Notes: generated by a model not told the origin, from the sequence alone. DNA of 64,000 nucleotides from Ctena decussata (GCA_963989385.1 OZ022514.1:27941222-28005221); one strand, 5' to 3'. Shown: positions 19,640 to 32,797, counted from the first letter of the stretch. Made by a program: numbers and translations.

Positions 19640-20307
19640 CAATATGCCATTCCATTGGATGCGAGCAACTTCCATTGCACTCAATCAAATTATGAGTAAC
19701 AAAACATTGTTTTTAATTTATATTTTTTGCAAGTCATATATAGATACATAGCCTATGATAGTGCCACTATAGTACCTAGCCAAAAAAATAAAAATGTTTG
19801 CGATCTCGAACAAAAAAATGATGTTTTGCTTCTAATTCCTACTTTTAAACCCCACTTAAATGAACGGTAACCCCCTGTTTATATTTCATTTTTTTGCAGA
19901 TCTTATGTAGATACACGACATATCTCAGTGACACCAAATTTCTGGCACAGAATTCATTTCAGTTCTCGCAAATGTGTCATATTTAAGCGATTTTCCATTA
20001 CACTCAATGCAAAAAATGCATAAGAACGTTGTTACTTTAGGATCGACCCCGATTCGTCACCAGTGCCGGAGACATAATATTTTTATAACTTTTATCTAAA
20101 GTTAAGTCATTGATTGATACACTGTTAAATATAAAGACATTCTCTGGCACAGGGTTTTCAGAAAAAAATGAAATGCTAACTTTTGAAACGACCCTTGTTT
20201 CCTTATATGGATGATGACCCCTATTTTTACTTTCTGTTTTCATAGATCATATACAACAGATACACCGCCTAACTGGATGACACCATCACATCTAGCACAT
20301 AACTTAT
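19640..20307. repeat. Tandem-like repeat R4, left part
   Basis: Imperfect repeated segments with landmarks ATTACACTCAATGC and GATCGACCCCGATTCGTCAC. Continues at 22486-23110 on the far side of the solo-LTR-like insertion, where the sister unit GATCGACCCCCATTCGTCAC occurs. Non-coding. Confidence 0.7.
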
Positions 20308-22480
20308 TGTTACGCAGAAGGTTTTACACTCGGTCGACACGGGTGTAGAGCCTTATGCGTCGCCAGGACGGCGGAGGGTGACTTCCGGTTAAAGGGTTAT
20401 CTACTAGTGTAATACACTAACAAGGAAACTCTAACAACGTTAGAATTTTTTTAAGTTTATATATAATGTAAATTCTATATACAACAATACAATTTACAAC
20501 TGTCACAATTACAATAATATACAACACATATCAGTTCATGTCGCTGGCCCAAGTAAGGTGTTTGTTTCAAATCTGTAATCGATTTGCGTACAGAACGCAA
20601 ATAGATTACCGTCTGACGTCAACACCGTACTCGGCTCAGCGCCATGAACTAAAGGAAAACACAAAGAACAAAAACAACGTTAGTTTGAGCTCATACAAAA
20701 AAAACAAGGCCTTATGTTGGTAGACTTCAATTCGTCGTTCCCTGGATCATGTCATGGGCCAGTCCATATATCATGAGGAACACCAACTTATAATTACACG
20801 TGCACGATTATATACTGGTCGCTCCCTGGATCGTACCAGGGACCAGTCTATATATATTAACACACCTTAGTGGACGAACACTGTCCCACACTTGATGTGA
20901 CCTTCAGATCTTATCACAGAATCTGGCAAAACTGTGCTAACCACTTCCGCCTACATTTTGTGCTTCCCGCCTCTGCTTAGGAACAGTGCACAAACGGCGT
21001 TGTAACTGCCTCTACCCGGGTTGGTATTAACCTGGAGACGTAAATCGAATCTCCAGGTGAGACGTGGCTCTAAGTCCTAACAGCTGACTGCCGGACTTGA
21101 TGTGCCTAAAAATAACGAACTTACACTTAATACATTGTAACTACATAATAACAATACGTAAGACTTGGGCCTGTCTTGGAAATACCTTACAACGCCCTCG
21201 GCGAATGCCGAGCATATGGTGCACACGCCAGCCGTGTCACTAGACACAACTCGCGCTCACGATGTAAAGCAAAAATTGTGCTTACCACTTCCGCCAATGA
21301 AGAAACGTAGATCCTACCACGCATGTGCGTCGAAGGATCTGACGTCAAACATTGTCAAGAAGTATACTGACGTCAACAGGCATTACCATGACATACCCCA
21401 CATAAAACATGAATAATCTAAACAATGACTTATTTACATTAAATTGATTGACCAAAATCTAACTCGCATATGTATTAATTCATTTCTTTAAACTAAGCGT
21501 AATACCATTTGCCATAGAATATAATAACTGAATAAGCGTTTCTAACACATTTGGGATCATAACGTTTGATCTGACATCATGACATCAATGATGTTATACC
21601 ATATGACGCCGTCTAATGAAGGCAAATCAAACGCATGATGACCAAATGTTACCATTATAACTTATGGAAAAAACCCTTAATGCGGTGCATGCTATGGCGT
21701 CAATTGACGTCACGAGTATATAAATTAGTTCCATTACAAATCAAACTACTTCTATAGGCCACGTATACGTGAAACTAATATAAAAAGTGCTGACGTCGCA
21801 ATAACATGAATGCAACTGACTTCACATGAATAACATGAATGCAACTGACTTCACATGAATAACATGAATGCAACTGACGTCACTGGACGTCAAATAGACG
21901 CGCACCAGTGCAACCAACATCAGTGATATACCATGCGCAGCATGGTCAGTATAAACAAAATTGGTCGACATATGCGCAGCCTGATCACTGCCAACAAAAT
22001 CAAATCAGTCGACACATATAGTCATACCATATCAATCAGAAGTCACATTTTTCATTCTTAGCCAAACAATTCTAAAATAAATATAATAAAATCTTACCGT
22101 TCTGGTCTAAACTCAGAATCTGGGCACACAACAATATAACATCCTCAGTATAAGAATTAAACAGCCACGTCTAACTTTTCAATAAAAGATAGGCGTATAA
22201 ATAGTATGCGTCTCACATTTAAATCATGGGACTCGTGCAGGTATTCACATTAAAATCATGCAACACGCTGTCCACAATAAAAAGACTCGTGCAGGTATTC
22301 ACCTTAAAATCATGCAATACGCTGTCCACGAGAGGTATTCACAAACAACCCATGCATAACGTAGTCACAATTTCCGTAAACGTTTAATACCACAGTTACC
22401 CTAAAAACTGTAGCCTTACTGACTGAAAGGATTAAAATAATCTCGACGACATAGTGGACGATTAGATCCATTTCGTAACA
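20308..22480. mobile_element. 2.17-kb solo-LTR-like insertion
   Basis: Starts TGTTACG and ends CGTAACA, giving TG...CA ends with a 7-bp inverted terminus. It is flanked by a 5-bp duplication CTTAT at 20303-20307 and 22481-22485. It splits repeat R4. I found no second internal copy of the ends, so it fits a solo LTR of a long-LTR retrotransposon better than a full element. Internal small tandem repeats: AATAACATGAATGCAACTGA three times at about 21804-21880, and a CTCGTGCAGGTATTCAC duplication near 22233 and 22289. No coding domain was recognised. Strand is undetermined. Confidence 0.7.
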
Positions 22481-22485
22481 CTTAT

Positions 22486-23110
22486 TCTAATGTTTGTGAT
22501 ATTGACAAAAAATGGTGTTTTGCATGTAATGCTTAGTTTTGAAATGACCCTCATTGCCTTATATGAATAATGAGCTCTATTTTTATTTCCTGTTTTCGGA
22601 GATCATATAAAGATACACTGCCTATCTTAATGAAACCATCAAATCTTGCTAATAAGTTACTTTATATTTCGTGATATTGACCAGAAATGGCGTTTTGCAT
22701 TTGAAACTTACTTTTGAAACGACCCCAATTTTCTAATATGAACGCTGATGCCCTGTTTCCAGTTCATATTTTTGAAGATCCTTTATATATACAGCGTCTT
22801 TATTAGTGAGACTATCATATCTAGCGATTTTTTTTTAATTTACGCTTGCAATCTTGATGAAATAATGGTGTTTTGTCCCTAATTCCTATTTTTGAAACGA
22901 CCCTCATTATCCCATTACACTCAATGCCAAAAAGTGTAAAAATGGTGTTACTTTTGGATCGACCCCCATTCGTCACCAGTGCCGGTGACATGGTGTTTTA
23001 TTACTTTTATCTAAAGTTAAAGTCATTGATTGATACACACTATTATAATATACTTAGCAAAAATAAAAACTTGACAGTCACTATTTTTCATCCTACGGTA
23101 GTCGGGAAAA
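22486..23110. repeat. Tandem-like repeat R4, right part
   Basis: Units marked by TTTTGAAACGACCC and by GATCGACCCCCATTCGTCAC. Forms one block with 19640-20307 when the intervening insertion is removed. Confidence 0.7.
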
Positions 23111-24095
23111 AGTGAAACATAAAAATTCTTTTAATTAAATAAAAACTAATCATTTGGTAATATCATAGTCACACAAACTTCAAAATTCTTTATGTATAAC
23201 AATATTGAGGCTATTGTAAACGTCAAAAGGGTACTTTTCCGCTTTCTATGCTCAAACCCAAACAATTACCGAATTTAACATTGTTAAAGTCTGTTTAAAT
23301 GATAAAAATTCTGTTAGCAATACCTTTCCATTATTAAATCCAACCTGTATGGACTTATCAGCCAAATGTATGCCAATGCACGGTCGACTAGGAGGACGTG
23401 AGGACCAGGCGAAAAACCTCAGTCCATGCCATTATGAAGTCGGAAATTCAGTTTTAATGGACTTCCCATTACTCTTTAAAGTCTTTATGGCAGTTTAAGA
23501 AATGGCTTTCAAATAAATTTAGTAAAAACGACATTGAGGTTTGCAAGACACTCAAACAAATCTCGAAGAAAATAATAAAAAAGACACACAGGTAAAGAAA
23601 ATATGGCATCTAAAGAATCTCTATAGTTTAATTCAAAGGGAGATAATCTGAAAGTTTTGAATCTTTAAACATTATTTTCAGGTTGTGATAACAACTAACA
23701 TAAGCGTTTGAAGTGTTTTCTGTGCGTACTGGAACTACTGTTTATTGCGTACAAGAAAACTTTCTTCTGTGCACGCACAAATTAAAGTTCTGTTCTGAGT
23801 TATTAAAATAGGAATAAGTTAGATAACTCAGAACAGGACGAAAATTTACCAATCATTTTTCATGATTTAAGTAATCAGACGTCTGTCCAACTCGAAAAAA
23901 TCTATATATACATAAAATACTTGCTAGGTTGGCCGAAATTAAGAAACAAAAACCGTCAAGTTTTTATTTTTGTTCAGTATACTATATATATATATAAATA
24001 TATATATATATTATATTATAATGAAATTCTCTAGCATAGGCATTTCAGAAAAAAATAGAGTCGGCCTCCTTAAGTGTGTCGCCTCGTTTCTGGAT
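23111..24095. other. No gene seen; AT tract
   Basis: AT-rich, with an alternating TA tract at about 23979-24012 and a palindrome on GTTCTGAGTTAT..ATAACTCAGAAC near 23791-23836. No gene. Confidence 0.55.
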
Positions 24096-24099
24096 TTCA

Positions 24100-24480
24100 C
24101 AAGGTTCAGTTGGAACCGATGCTGGTATCACATTGGACACAACTTACACATCGGCCTCTCAGAAATTTAAAGACAACACAATGTAATTAGTCATCACATT
24201 GCACAAACAACACAGTACACACTGATTTGTAGGAAGATTTATATTAGGAAAAAATCAAACATATGCTCTGCGCTTATACAGATAAAAACAAACAGACCAT
24301 ACTATAACAAGTCATATATATGGATTAATCCTTATTCATATATGCGTATATATTTAAATTAAACAAGCTGTGCTTTGTTATATACCTGCTGGATTTGGTC
24401 TTTGAAAGGATTTGTTTAGATTTTTATGACAAGAACTAGTTGTACATGTATTATTCCCCTTAGCCAATACGATATAAAAC
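24100..24480 (-). repeat. Interspersed repeat R2, minus copy
   Basis: Reverse-complement relative of the R2 family. GATGCTGGTATCACATTGGA near 24118 corresponds to the conserved end, and ATTATTCCCCTT near 24450 to the conserved start. A close relative is at 57600-57965. Confidence 0.75.
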
Positions 24481-24944
24481 GTCGTTACTGCAAAAATCAA
24501 GTTTCGGTTGTAGTTTCCTTAATACGGGTCCCACTATCCACTGTGTTCACTTTACAAGCAGGGCATTTTAATCTGGATCTGCATTTATTATTCCTATATC
24601 TGTCAACACCGGCATAGAAAAAACCGATAGAGCGATATCACAGAGCTTACGGCAGTTTTCAAATTTTCGTGGAATCTTAGCGTCTACAACGTTTACTTTC
24701 TCTAGACGATTTAACGGGTCAGTGACAGACATAACTGTAACGTCTCAAAGACCTGCGACTCGTGTATTGAGTACACATGACACTATAACGGTAGAGAGAT
24801 GTAATCAGTAGCCGGAAGTGTCAATCAATTTCTGCGCTTGAAAAGATGTTTAGCTGCTTTGACTAGCTAACAAATTCGGATCTGCTACCTTTATTAGATT
24901 AATTTGTTGAAAATCAAACCTATAAATTTTTGTCGATGGTGAAT

Positions 24945-25150
24945 GAATCACGATTTTACGCCCTTTTTAACATAATTTCAGCCATATCAGGACGATGGGT
25001 TGGTGATAATGAAAGGCTGTTTATGACTGAAAAGATACCCGCTTCCAATGCGTCTCGAGCCCGGGATTTATGTACGAATGCAGAGTCTAATCCCAGACTG
25101 GGCAGCTCGATAATTTCCCATCGTCCCTTTTACCGACGCGTAAAGGGGTT
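24945..25150 (-). mobile_element. SINE family S3, decayed minus copy
   Basis: On the plus strand it begins with CACGATTTTACGCCCTTTTT (tail side) and shares TCAGGACGATGGG and GGTGATAATGAAAGGC with 44415-44665. The tRNA-like head is poorly preserved. Confidence 0.7.
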
Positions 25151-25245
25151 AGGGCATATGTAGGCTTTGGTGACTCACACCAACCTGTGTTTTGTGCACA
25201 ACAGCTAAAGCATTACTTCTAGCCTGACGACTCTCACGTGTGTTA

Positions 25246-25447
25246 TCGGGGTGGTTTGGTGGTGCGATGGTGCTGGGTATAACTTCCAATTCCGTGGCGT
25301 CCTTGCTTGCAGTAGATGCAGGTGGGGCTGTTTGGACATTTTTCTCGAGCTATCACACCTCTCTTCTTTCTCCCTCTCTTTGGGAGACGGCCCGATATAG
25401 ACTGAAATACTGTCTCAAAGGGCCGTTAAACTCAAAACAACCAACCA
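25246..25447 (+). mobile_element. SINE family S2, plus copy with TSD
   Basis: The best plus-strand S2 copy ends with GGGCCGTTAAACTC and an (AACC)n-like tail. A 10-bp duplication ACGTGTGTTA flanks it at 25236-25245 and 25448-25457. Compared with 2583-2821 it confirms the element boundaries and the GACGGCCCGATATAGACTGA body. Confidence 0.85.
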
Positions 25448-25504
25448 ACGTGTGTTACCAGAGTTACAGACCTTTGGACTGCACAGTTTTCTAGTGATTT
25501 GTGT

Positions 25505-25600
25505 GTCACGCCGTAGTCCATTTGTTAGAGCGCATAGCTATTGCACAGAAAGTCGCGGCTTCGAAACCCGGCCCGGTCAACGACTGAAAATTTTGTCAAC
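25505..25600 (+). mobile_element. tRNA-like SINE head
   Basis: Contains a GTTAGAGCGCATAG segment in A-box position and GGCTTCGAAACC as B box, about 40 bp apart. The acceptor ends are not complementary, so it is not a functional tRNA. Body and tail are unclear. Confidence 0.55.
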
Positions 25601-26008
25601 CCAGCAGTAAAAGATTAACCTCTTGATGCATGACTGCATGCAGCTGAGCTGATGACTTCGACTATGGACGACACATTCGAGATACGATATGCCTCGCCAA
25701 AAAATGCAAGCTATGCCATCACGCTGTGTAAAGTGATCAAACTGAATCCTCACTTTTATTCCCAAGTATCAGATTATCTAAGCAATCAGACTGCGCGGAA
25801 GCGCAGGCTGATCTTTACCTTCCATATTCCCCCATTCGTTATAAGGTTCAGTTTCAGGTGATGTTATGCCCAATGTTGCTTCGTCTTATTTATTATGGTT
25901 TCTTTACACTAACTTACAGTTTTTGATTTCATTTGAACAGCTCTTTCCCAAATAGGCGGTCATCCAAAACAACAGTAACATTTACTTTTACCTATTTTCT
26001 ATTATAAA

Positions 26009-26109
<101 letters not shown>

Positions 26110-26639
26110 AAAGTGGGCAGCTTCACAGGTGACCATATTGCCAGAAGACCACAGACAAGCGGACCTAAGAACACGTAAAATTGAAGAACCACAACCGAAG
26201 TGCCGCCTTGGAACGGTCAAAAGAGCTAGACTGCAAATCCATTTGGGAAGAGCCGTATTGTCAGGATCCACATTAAGCCCGTGGTCAAGATACCGTAAAC
26301 AAAGCTATTACGGTTGTGTCGAACTAACTTGTTATGTCTGTCAAAATTTATTTAGTCAGCTTAAAGTACATCAGTCTTATTGGTAGTCTCATAATTATTA
26401 TTGATCTATATTACCCGCCTCCCTTTCACCCGATCTTCAAATGCGTAGCGAGCGCAATTGAACTAAACTGCAATATGTACAAAATGCGACCTTTTTATTT
26501 GACATGATGTTAATGATATAGTCATTGGCAAGCTTAAAAAGAGAAAAAAGAAAACCAGTGTTAACAGACCCTTTTAATAGCCAAAACCGGAGCTCATGGG
26601 AAAAACTCCTGACGTTTCGCAAGCAGAACTGTTGTCGGC
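26110..26639. other. No gene recognised
   Basis: No repeat or domain recognised beyond short frames. Confidence 0.45.
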
Positions 26640-26725
26640 CTGTGCGCTGAGCGAGGCTCGAACCCACAGCAGTCACAGAGATGACGTATAAGAGCCAGCG
26701 CTCTATCCCACCATGTCACTGGAGC
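26640..26725 (-). mobile_element. tRNA-like SINE head, minus strand
   Basis: The minus strand reads ACATGGTGGGATAGAGCGC in A-box position and GTGGGTTCGAGCC as B box. The acceptor halves do not pair. Probably the head of a SINE that continues toward lower coordinates. Confidence 0.6.
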
Positions 26726-26841
26726 TATGAACAGAATAAATTATTTTCTATTTGTGCGATTATTTTTTAACTTTTGTGGTCCATGTAAGTGTTAATTTGT
26801 GCGTGCCGATTTTCCCTTTAGCGATTTTAACAAAAACAAAT

Positions 26842-27070
26842 GAGCCGCGACACGAGAAAACCAACAATGTGGTTGTGCGCCCAGGGTAGACTCAGATCAG
26901 ACTGGGCATCCGCCCATTTTACTCAGTCTCTTCTTTATGTGCTCAAAGGGTAGCTTACCTCCATGCGGTCAGCGAAGGCTCTGATCAGACTGGGCGGATG
27001 CCCAGGCTGATCAGAGTCTGCGCTGGGCGCACACCCACATTGTTGGTTTTGTCGTGTCGCGGCTCAAATG
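26842..27070. mobile_element. Foldback MITE family A, copy 2
   Basis: Ends GAGCCGCGACACGAGAAAAC and GTTTTGTCGTGTCGCGGCTC. The long inverted repeats include GGTTGTGCGCCCAG. The centre is AAAGGGTAGCTTACC. This copy shows the outermost family termini, GAGCCGCGACACGAG, most clearly. Confidence 0.9.
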
Positions 27071-29740
27071 CCTTTGCAAATGTAAAACTTCGTATTTTGA
27101 TAAGCCCCCGGACAAGTAAGCATAGACTTTCTGATGTAAGAACTGTCAAGTTTTACCTTCGATTGTATCACTAAACCTGCACGCGACAATAATAAGTGGC
27201 GTGTCTTGATTAGCGAACGCTGCAACAGGGCAGTCCTAAAGGTGATTGGCGTTCACTGAATTGACTATCTTAGAAATGCAAATCCGTAAAACTGTTGGTT
27301 TGATAGCTAAAAGATATACGTCACAGCTTATTAATTAGTTCATTCATGAAATATAGAAAACATGATTTTGCCGCACGGATCAATAATCAAATGTTCGGAC
27401 TTTAAAAGATGCATCGAAATGAAGGAAAAATAAGAGGTGAGAAGTTTGTTTTATAAATCAGAACTCCGCATGGCAAACTCACAGTTCTTGTATTTACATG
27501 AAAACGAAACTGACTCTGCCGCGCGGATAAATTCTCAAAGTTTTCGGACTATTAAACATTAGGCCTACAGATCATACATGTAACAGTTTTCCCTCGTTTT
27601 GCTGCGTGTTCGAATATCTTATTTTTTCTTTTCAAAGTTGTTTCCCAGGAAGCCAAGGAAGAATCATTGATGTGTATCTTCTATCTGAGCCCGGCATTGA
27701 GTCTGATGGCGTCCTTTCAGAATCGGAGAAATGATTTCTGTGATTGAAAATTTTACCTAAATACCCTATGTGTAAAATGGTCGCCTTTACTATAACAAAC
27801 TTTTAATGTGTGTGGGTACACCTGCATATGAGCCACGACACGAGAAACCCAGCAATGTGGTTGTGCGCCAAGCGCAGACTCAGATCAGATTGGCCAGTTT
27901 GTTTTGGTTTAGAGTTGATCTTATAATGTATTTGATCAAACTTTAGAAGTGAAAAGGATACATGGTATGTCCCGAATTGGTTGATATCGGGAAAGATCTG
28001 TCTAATGGTGAATGGGCACACTTTTCGGGGAAGCAACACTGCCATTTTCATTTTTACATCCCTTTCTGAATGGAGCAAATCCTTTTCTTATTAAAAGTGT
28101 TGACCCTATGAAAATGACATCATTTGGATTCAAGCCGCGTCGTTACCCCAACAAGCCTATATGTAAAAACAGCATGATAGGCACATGTTGCAGGATAGGT
28201 GAATCATACGGTGTATGCTCTGACCAGACTGTACAGTAAACTGCGCAGATACACATAACACGCGGATCTTTTTTATAATAGCGTCCCAAAAGCCGAGTCG
28301 TCTTCCCCTGTCGACTGAGTAGATCCTTTTATAGACTGTCTCGAACGACAGCCACTTTTGCACGTATATAATGATTATTCGATCAAACTCGGATCAGCCT
28401 GTGCATATGCAATGTTAGCAAAATCACCTCGTTCCTGATCAACAATAAATGAAGTCTACAGCAAATAGCGAACACTCTGCTCAGATCAGACTTGCAGGCT
28501 GTTCTTAATATTCGCTATTTGCCCATGTCTAAAGGTACTTCTTTCTCACGTCGCGACTCAATTAAAATGACAGCTCAGGTAGGGGTATTGACCAGTATTA
28601 CCAGTATGTACACGGGCGGCGAATTATGTTATCTTTATTGCCTGAGTGTCGTACATTGTATACTTGCAGATTGTCTCATCTTTACCCCTTAGTGCTAAAC
28701 TATCACCGCCGTTTTAAACCACCAGGAACTCTGCACTTTTCTATCAAATAATAATAATAACAATGCCTTATCTCATTTTATAGCGCATTATTTACGCAGT
28801 CGGGCTTGACTGCTTATCCTTTTTTACTATTATTATTCGATTGATTTCATCGTATTTTGTAACTTCACAGTTGAAGAGCATTGCCACGTGCTTGGTGATT
28901 TATGCGTTAATAATACCGCTGACAGGTACCGTTAAGTTTGTGACAAGACGGTTTGCTTTGAAGCTAAACTACCGTTGTACACCTGCACTTTAGTAGCGGA
29001 GAAAACCGTTATCCTGTCTAATTCAGTTTAAAAAGAGAAATATTTCAGACAGTCAGATTTTGCGTAAATATGAAACGGGTAATATTCGGGTATAGTTATT
29101 GCAAATTGTCACTGTCTTGAACAACGTACGGCATGTATTATTCTTTGTTGAGCATTGCACATTTTATCAAGCAACAAAAGCACTTTTTTGTTATTGCAGT
29201 AAATATGAATTGCCCTACTACATGTTACTTAAGATGATGCGACGTACCTTAGTAAACACTAAGATTTGAAGCTGAGTTTAACTTTCTCTCTTTTTTTCAT
29301 TCGTGTTAGCAAATAAGAACCGTTTCACCTGATCTTATAGGTAAGCTAAACGGAAATAATTTCTCTTTTAGCCAATGAAATGCAACAGCCATATAAGATG
29401 TAAAATTTTATACCTCAGCGCACACATGTGCTTGCTTTTATAGCTTCTTTCTTTTGGAGGGACATATAACACAACACATGTTGTGTTATTACCACCCCTA
29501 TAATTTGACACATCGGGCTCGGAGACTCATGGAGGCCCGGGCTAAAGGTATAAGGAGCGTCCTATTTCCTTCCAGAAGGTCAATGACTTGCCCACTGCAT
29601 ATGATAGCTTTTATCAAGCTGAGCAAGGCTCGCTCGGGTATTACCGGTGCTCAGATTCGAGTTCTATTCTGGCCGTAGCCTTCTTTGATGACTTCCGCCC
29701 AATGATGCTGTGTTCGCTGGTTTTGTTTAATCTTTAACCG
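27071..29740. other. No gene; fragment of foldback A
   Basis: A left-end fragment of family A lies at about 27828-27895 (GAGCCACGACACGAGAAACC..GTTGTGCGCCAAGCGCAGAC), and a weak relative near 28470-28500. The rest, including 28560-29740, shows no recognisable gene. Confidence 0.5.
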
Positions 29741-29744
29741 ATCC

Positions 29745-30990
29745 TTCGTGAGGAAGTTGAGGCTGCAGTAGCAGCAGTGAAAAAGTGGAAGTCTGCCGGA
29801 GTTGATAAAATACCAACTGAACTTGTTCCAGCTGTTGGGAAAACCATGACTGATGTTTTAACAGAGATTTGTAACAAGATCTGTAGAACAAGAGAATGGC
29901 CTACCCAATGAACTCAGTCACTGATTATTAAATCCCCTAAATAGGACAACCTACAGCTCTGTCAGAACTACAGAACCATCAACCTCATCAGTCATTCGAG
30001 TACAGTCATGCTGAAAGTCATCTTGAACAGGCTAAAACCCCAACACGAACAGATAATCGCTGAAGAACAGGCTGAGCTCAGAGCCGGAAAGATTACCACA
30101 CAACGGATCTTCAACCTCCGAGAACCCTGTGTGAAAAATACCGCCAGCATCGGCAAAACCTAAATCATGTCTTCGTTGATTTCAAAAACAAATCATTCGA
30201 CATGCGGTATGAGCCAAGATGCGGAAGTACAATATCAATACAAATCTATTTCGCACCACTGAGCAGCTCTACGACAAGGCTACAAGTGCAGTCCAGATGA
30301 ATGGCATCTCGGGAAAATTGTTCATAAGAACAGTTTGAGTTAGGCAAGGATGTCTCCTGTCACCCACCCTCTTCAGCATAAGGTATAAGATGGAGATAGT
30401 GCTGAGGAGACAAAACTAATGACAAACAGCGCCAATAGCATCTAGAGGGACATCGAGGTAAAAAGACAGCTGTGTACCGTAACAAGCTTCAAATACCTTG
30501 AAGCAGTTGTCTCAGATGATTGCTCAAAACCGAAGGTTCTCTCTAGGACTGACCAGCCACCGGAGCTTTAACAAAGCTGAAGCCAAGTTTGAGAGACAGC
30601 AACATAACTCTTGGATCAAAGAAGGAAATGATGCGTTCCCTTGTTATTTCCGTTTTTCTGTATGCCTGTGGACCTAGGACCTTGACAGCAAAGTTAAAGA
30701 AAAGAATGCAGGCCTTTGAGATGAGATGCTACCGAAGGTTACTGAACATTTTGTACAAGGCCCACATAACCAATGAGGCGGCTCGCAGAAAGATCAAAGC
30801 TGCCATTGGAGAATAAATTGAAGTCCTGACCCTGGTCAAGAAGCGGAGGCCACGTCTCAAGGTCTTCTTGTTTAGCAAAGACGATTCTACAGAACACCGT
30901 GAAAGGAAAAAAAAGAAACAGGGGTAGACAGATAAAGAGGTAGGACGACAATATTAAACAGTGGACAGGGTTGGAGTAGAATAGAAAAGA
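29745..30990 (+). pseudogene. LINE endonuclease-RT pseudogene
   Basis: The translation shows RT landmarks in order: EEVEAAVAAVKKWKSAGVDK, then QNYRTINLISH, LNRLKPQ, EEQAELRAGKITT, VFVDFK (palm first-Asp region), SFKYLEAVVSD, RSLVISVFLYAC, AFEMRCYRRLLNILYK and TNEAARRKIKAAIG. Frameshifts and stops separate these blocks. The segment that should hold the Y/F-x-D-D catalytic motif is deleted, about 30370-30410. The copy is therefore dead. Related 3' fragments are at 2515-2875 and 5955-6585. Confidence 0.88.
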
Positions 30991-31189
30991 TGTAGTCCAC
31001 GTTTGTATTAGCGGTACGTATGCAAGTGTTTGAAACCTAAACGCTGTTGGTTAAAACAAATTGTAAAAATAGTAAAAGCATCACTAAATTGCGAATAAGA
31101 TCCATGACCATTGTTCCTATTATCTCCATTGACTACCAACAATCGCGCACCTGGTAATGAGACCTTTCAGATCTATGCTGTTTCTAGGA

Positions 31190-31395
31190 ACCCCGATAGC
31201 TCTGTAGGTTAAGGGCTGCTGATCTAGCTGTCCCGGGTTCGAGCCCCGCTACTGGACCGCTAGAGGCGAGAATCTTTCGAACCGTGAACAGGGTTCCATT
31301 GCACACAGCATTTCATTATTACCCACCAATCGTCCTAATACGACTGAAATACTGTTAAACAGGACGTAAAATCACAAGTCATCCAACCATCCATA
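31190..31395 (+). mobile_element. tRNA-derived SINE family S3
   Basis: Head with A box TAGCTCTGTAGG and B box GGGTTCGAGCCCC. The tail region reads CTGAAATACTGTTAAACAGG then ACGTAAAATC and a (CATCC)-like end. Copies: 44415-44665 and 24945-25150 (minus) and a tail fragment at 45325-45425. The acceptor stem cannot pair, so it is not a tRNA gene. Confidence 0.8.
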
Positions 31396-32642
31396 CCGTT
31401 TCTTCTTTAGCAATGATTGGCTGTTGTATATTCAGTAATGGGGTTAATGTAAATGACTGCCATTACGGTTTTAAGCATTCGTTTATGACCATTTAGTTAA
31501 GTATGACCATGCAGTTACAATATACTGACGAGGTCCTGCTTGAAAACCGGCTACTAAACTGTACAAGATACTGCAGCAGACATTTCTATGGGTTTAGTTT
31601 TAAAGAAGCCAACTTGTTGATTATGGGACAACTTGGGACCAGTTTATGACGCACCCTGCTGCAGGGTCATGCCAGCATCGCTAATGCATGATCTTTATAG
31701 CTTGTCTTGAACACTTTATCTCACCCTGTGCAAGCAATTAGCCGAGACCATGACCAAGAGTTAGTGCTTTACAATACAGATCAATAACAAGTTGTACTCA
31801 ATTGTGTGCCGTTTCGTTTCGCTAAATTCGGGTTTCTACAATTTCCCGGTATTTGCTCCCATATTTTGGCGCACCCAGCTACAAGGTCCATCCCAGCATC
31901 GCTAAGGCATGAGCTGTAAAACTTATCCTGAACACTTCATCTCGCCTAATATAAGCAATTACCAGAGAGTACAGTCCACTTAGGAAGAGCTGTCACTAAA
32001 CAGTACAGGCACACTGAAGCTCACCTGTTACAAGCAATCACTAGACAAAAAGAAAAAAGCTGTCAATCTCATCACTTACCTACAGCTTCAACAAAGTCCA
32101 AGAATACAATAAAAATAGCTTGTATTGCTGCCAATTTTCTACTCTATAAATTCAATGCTAAGGGATAACCTCTCAAGCTTTTTTAAAAGCTAAACTTGTG
32201 TGTATATTGCCTGGCGCGTGGCTCGGTCCATTTAATTACATTAACTGTGTAAGTGACAGATTAGGTTCACTGACGAATCAGAAATTATTATCATTATTAT
32301 TGTTATCATTATTATAACAAACAAACTGTTATTATTTTTATTGTTATTATTATTAATTTTGTCAACAACCTGTCTGACCCGGATAAAATGATATTAAATA
32401 ATAAAGTTTCCTTTTAAAAGGAAAGGCTTGCCAAGTTAGCGCTCATTTTGTGGTTTATGGTTTGTGGTCTTGGGAGATGGTATCTTACTTTGAGAAACTT
32501 TCTTCATTTAAAAACGTCCACAACTATAGTAACAATGAGGTTACGCTACATTCTGGTTGTTCTGACAATCATATGATAACCTTCAGTAAAAAGATCAATT
32601 TTTGTATTACTGCTATTGAAAAATATTTCATAAAAGCATTTA
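31396..32642. other. No gene recognised
   Basis: AT-rich, with ATT/ATTATT-type low-complexity sequence at 32285-32360. A segment near 31640-31720 is loosely repeated near 31870-31950 (GCGCACCC..GCTRCAAGGTC, AGCATCGCTAA). No coding feature. Confidence 0.5.
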
Positions 32643-32797
32643 TGTCACAGGGTATAGGTTAGGTATATAATACACTTGTACTGCCTTGCGGTACAAGCCG
32701 GCTTTTATAGCGACGTGGTAGAGTGCTAGACTTTAGATCGAAAGGTCCCGGGTTCGATCCTCGGCCCGGGCGTGAGATTTTATAAGAGTCCGTGACA
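32643..32797 (+). repeat. TRIM left LTR (155 bp)
   Basis: TG...CA ends with inverted TGTCAC/GTGACA. A hairpin CTTGTAC/GTACAAG lies at 32675-32697. The tRNA-like part has A-box-like TAGCGACGTGG at 32708-32718 and B box GGTTCGATCC at 32751-32760, with a fully pairable T-arm (CCGGG/CTCGG). It differs from the right LTR mainly by 20 extra bases. Confidence 0.9.

Noticed and set aside
31194..31262. Functional tRNA gene on the plus strand
   Set aside because: The Pol III boxes are present but there is no acceptor pairing, and a SINE body and tail follow directly.
32699..32771. Functional tRNA gene
   Set aside because: A and B boxes and the T-arm are good, but the 5' and 3' acceptor strands cannot pair and the anticodon stem is weak. 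It lies in an LTR repeated at 32951-33023.
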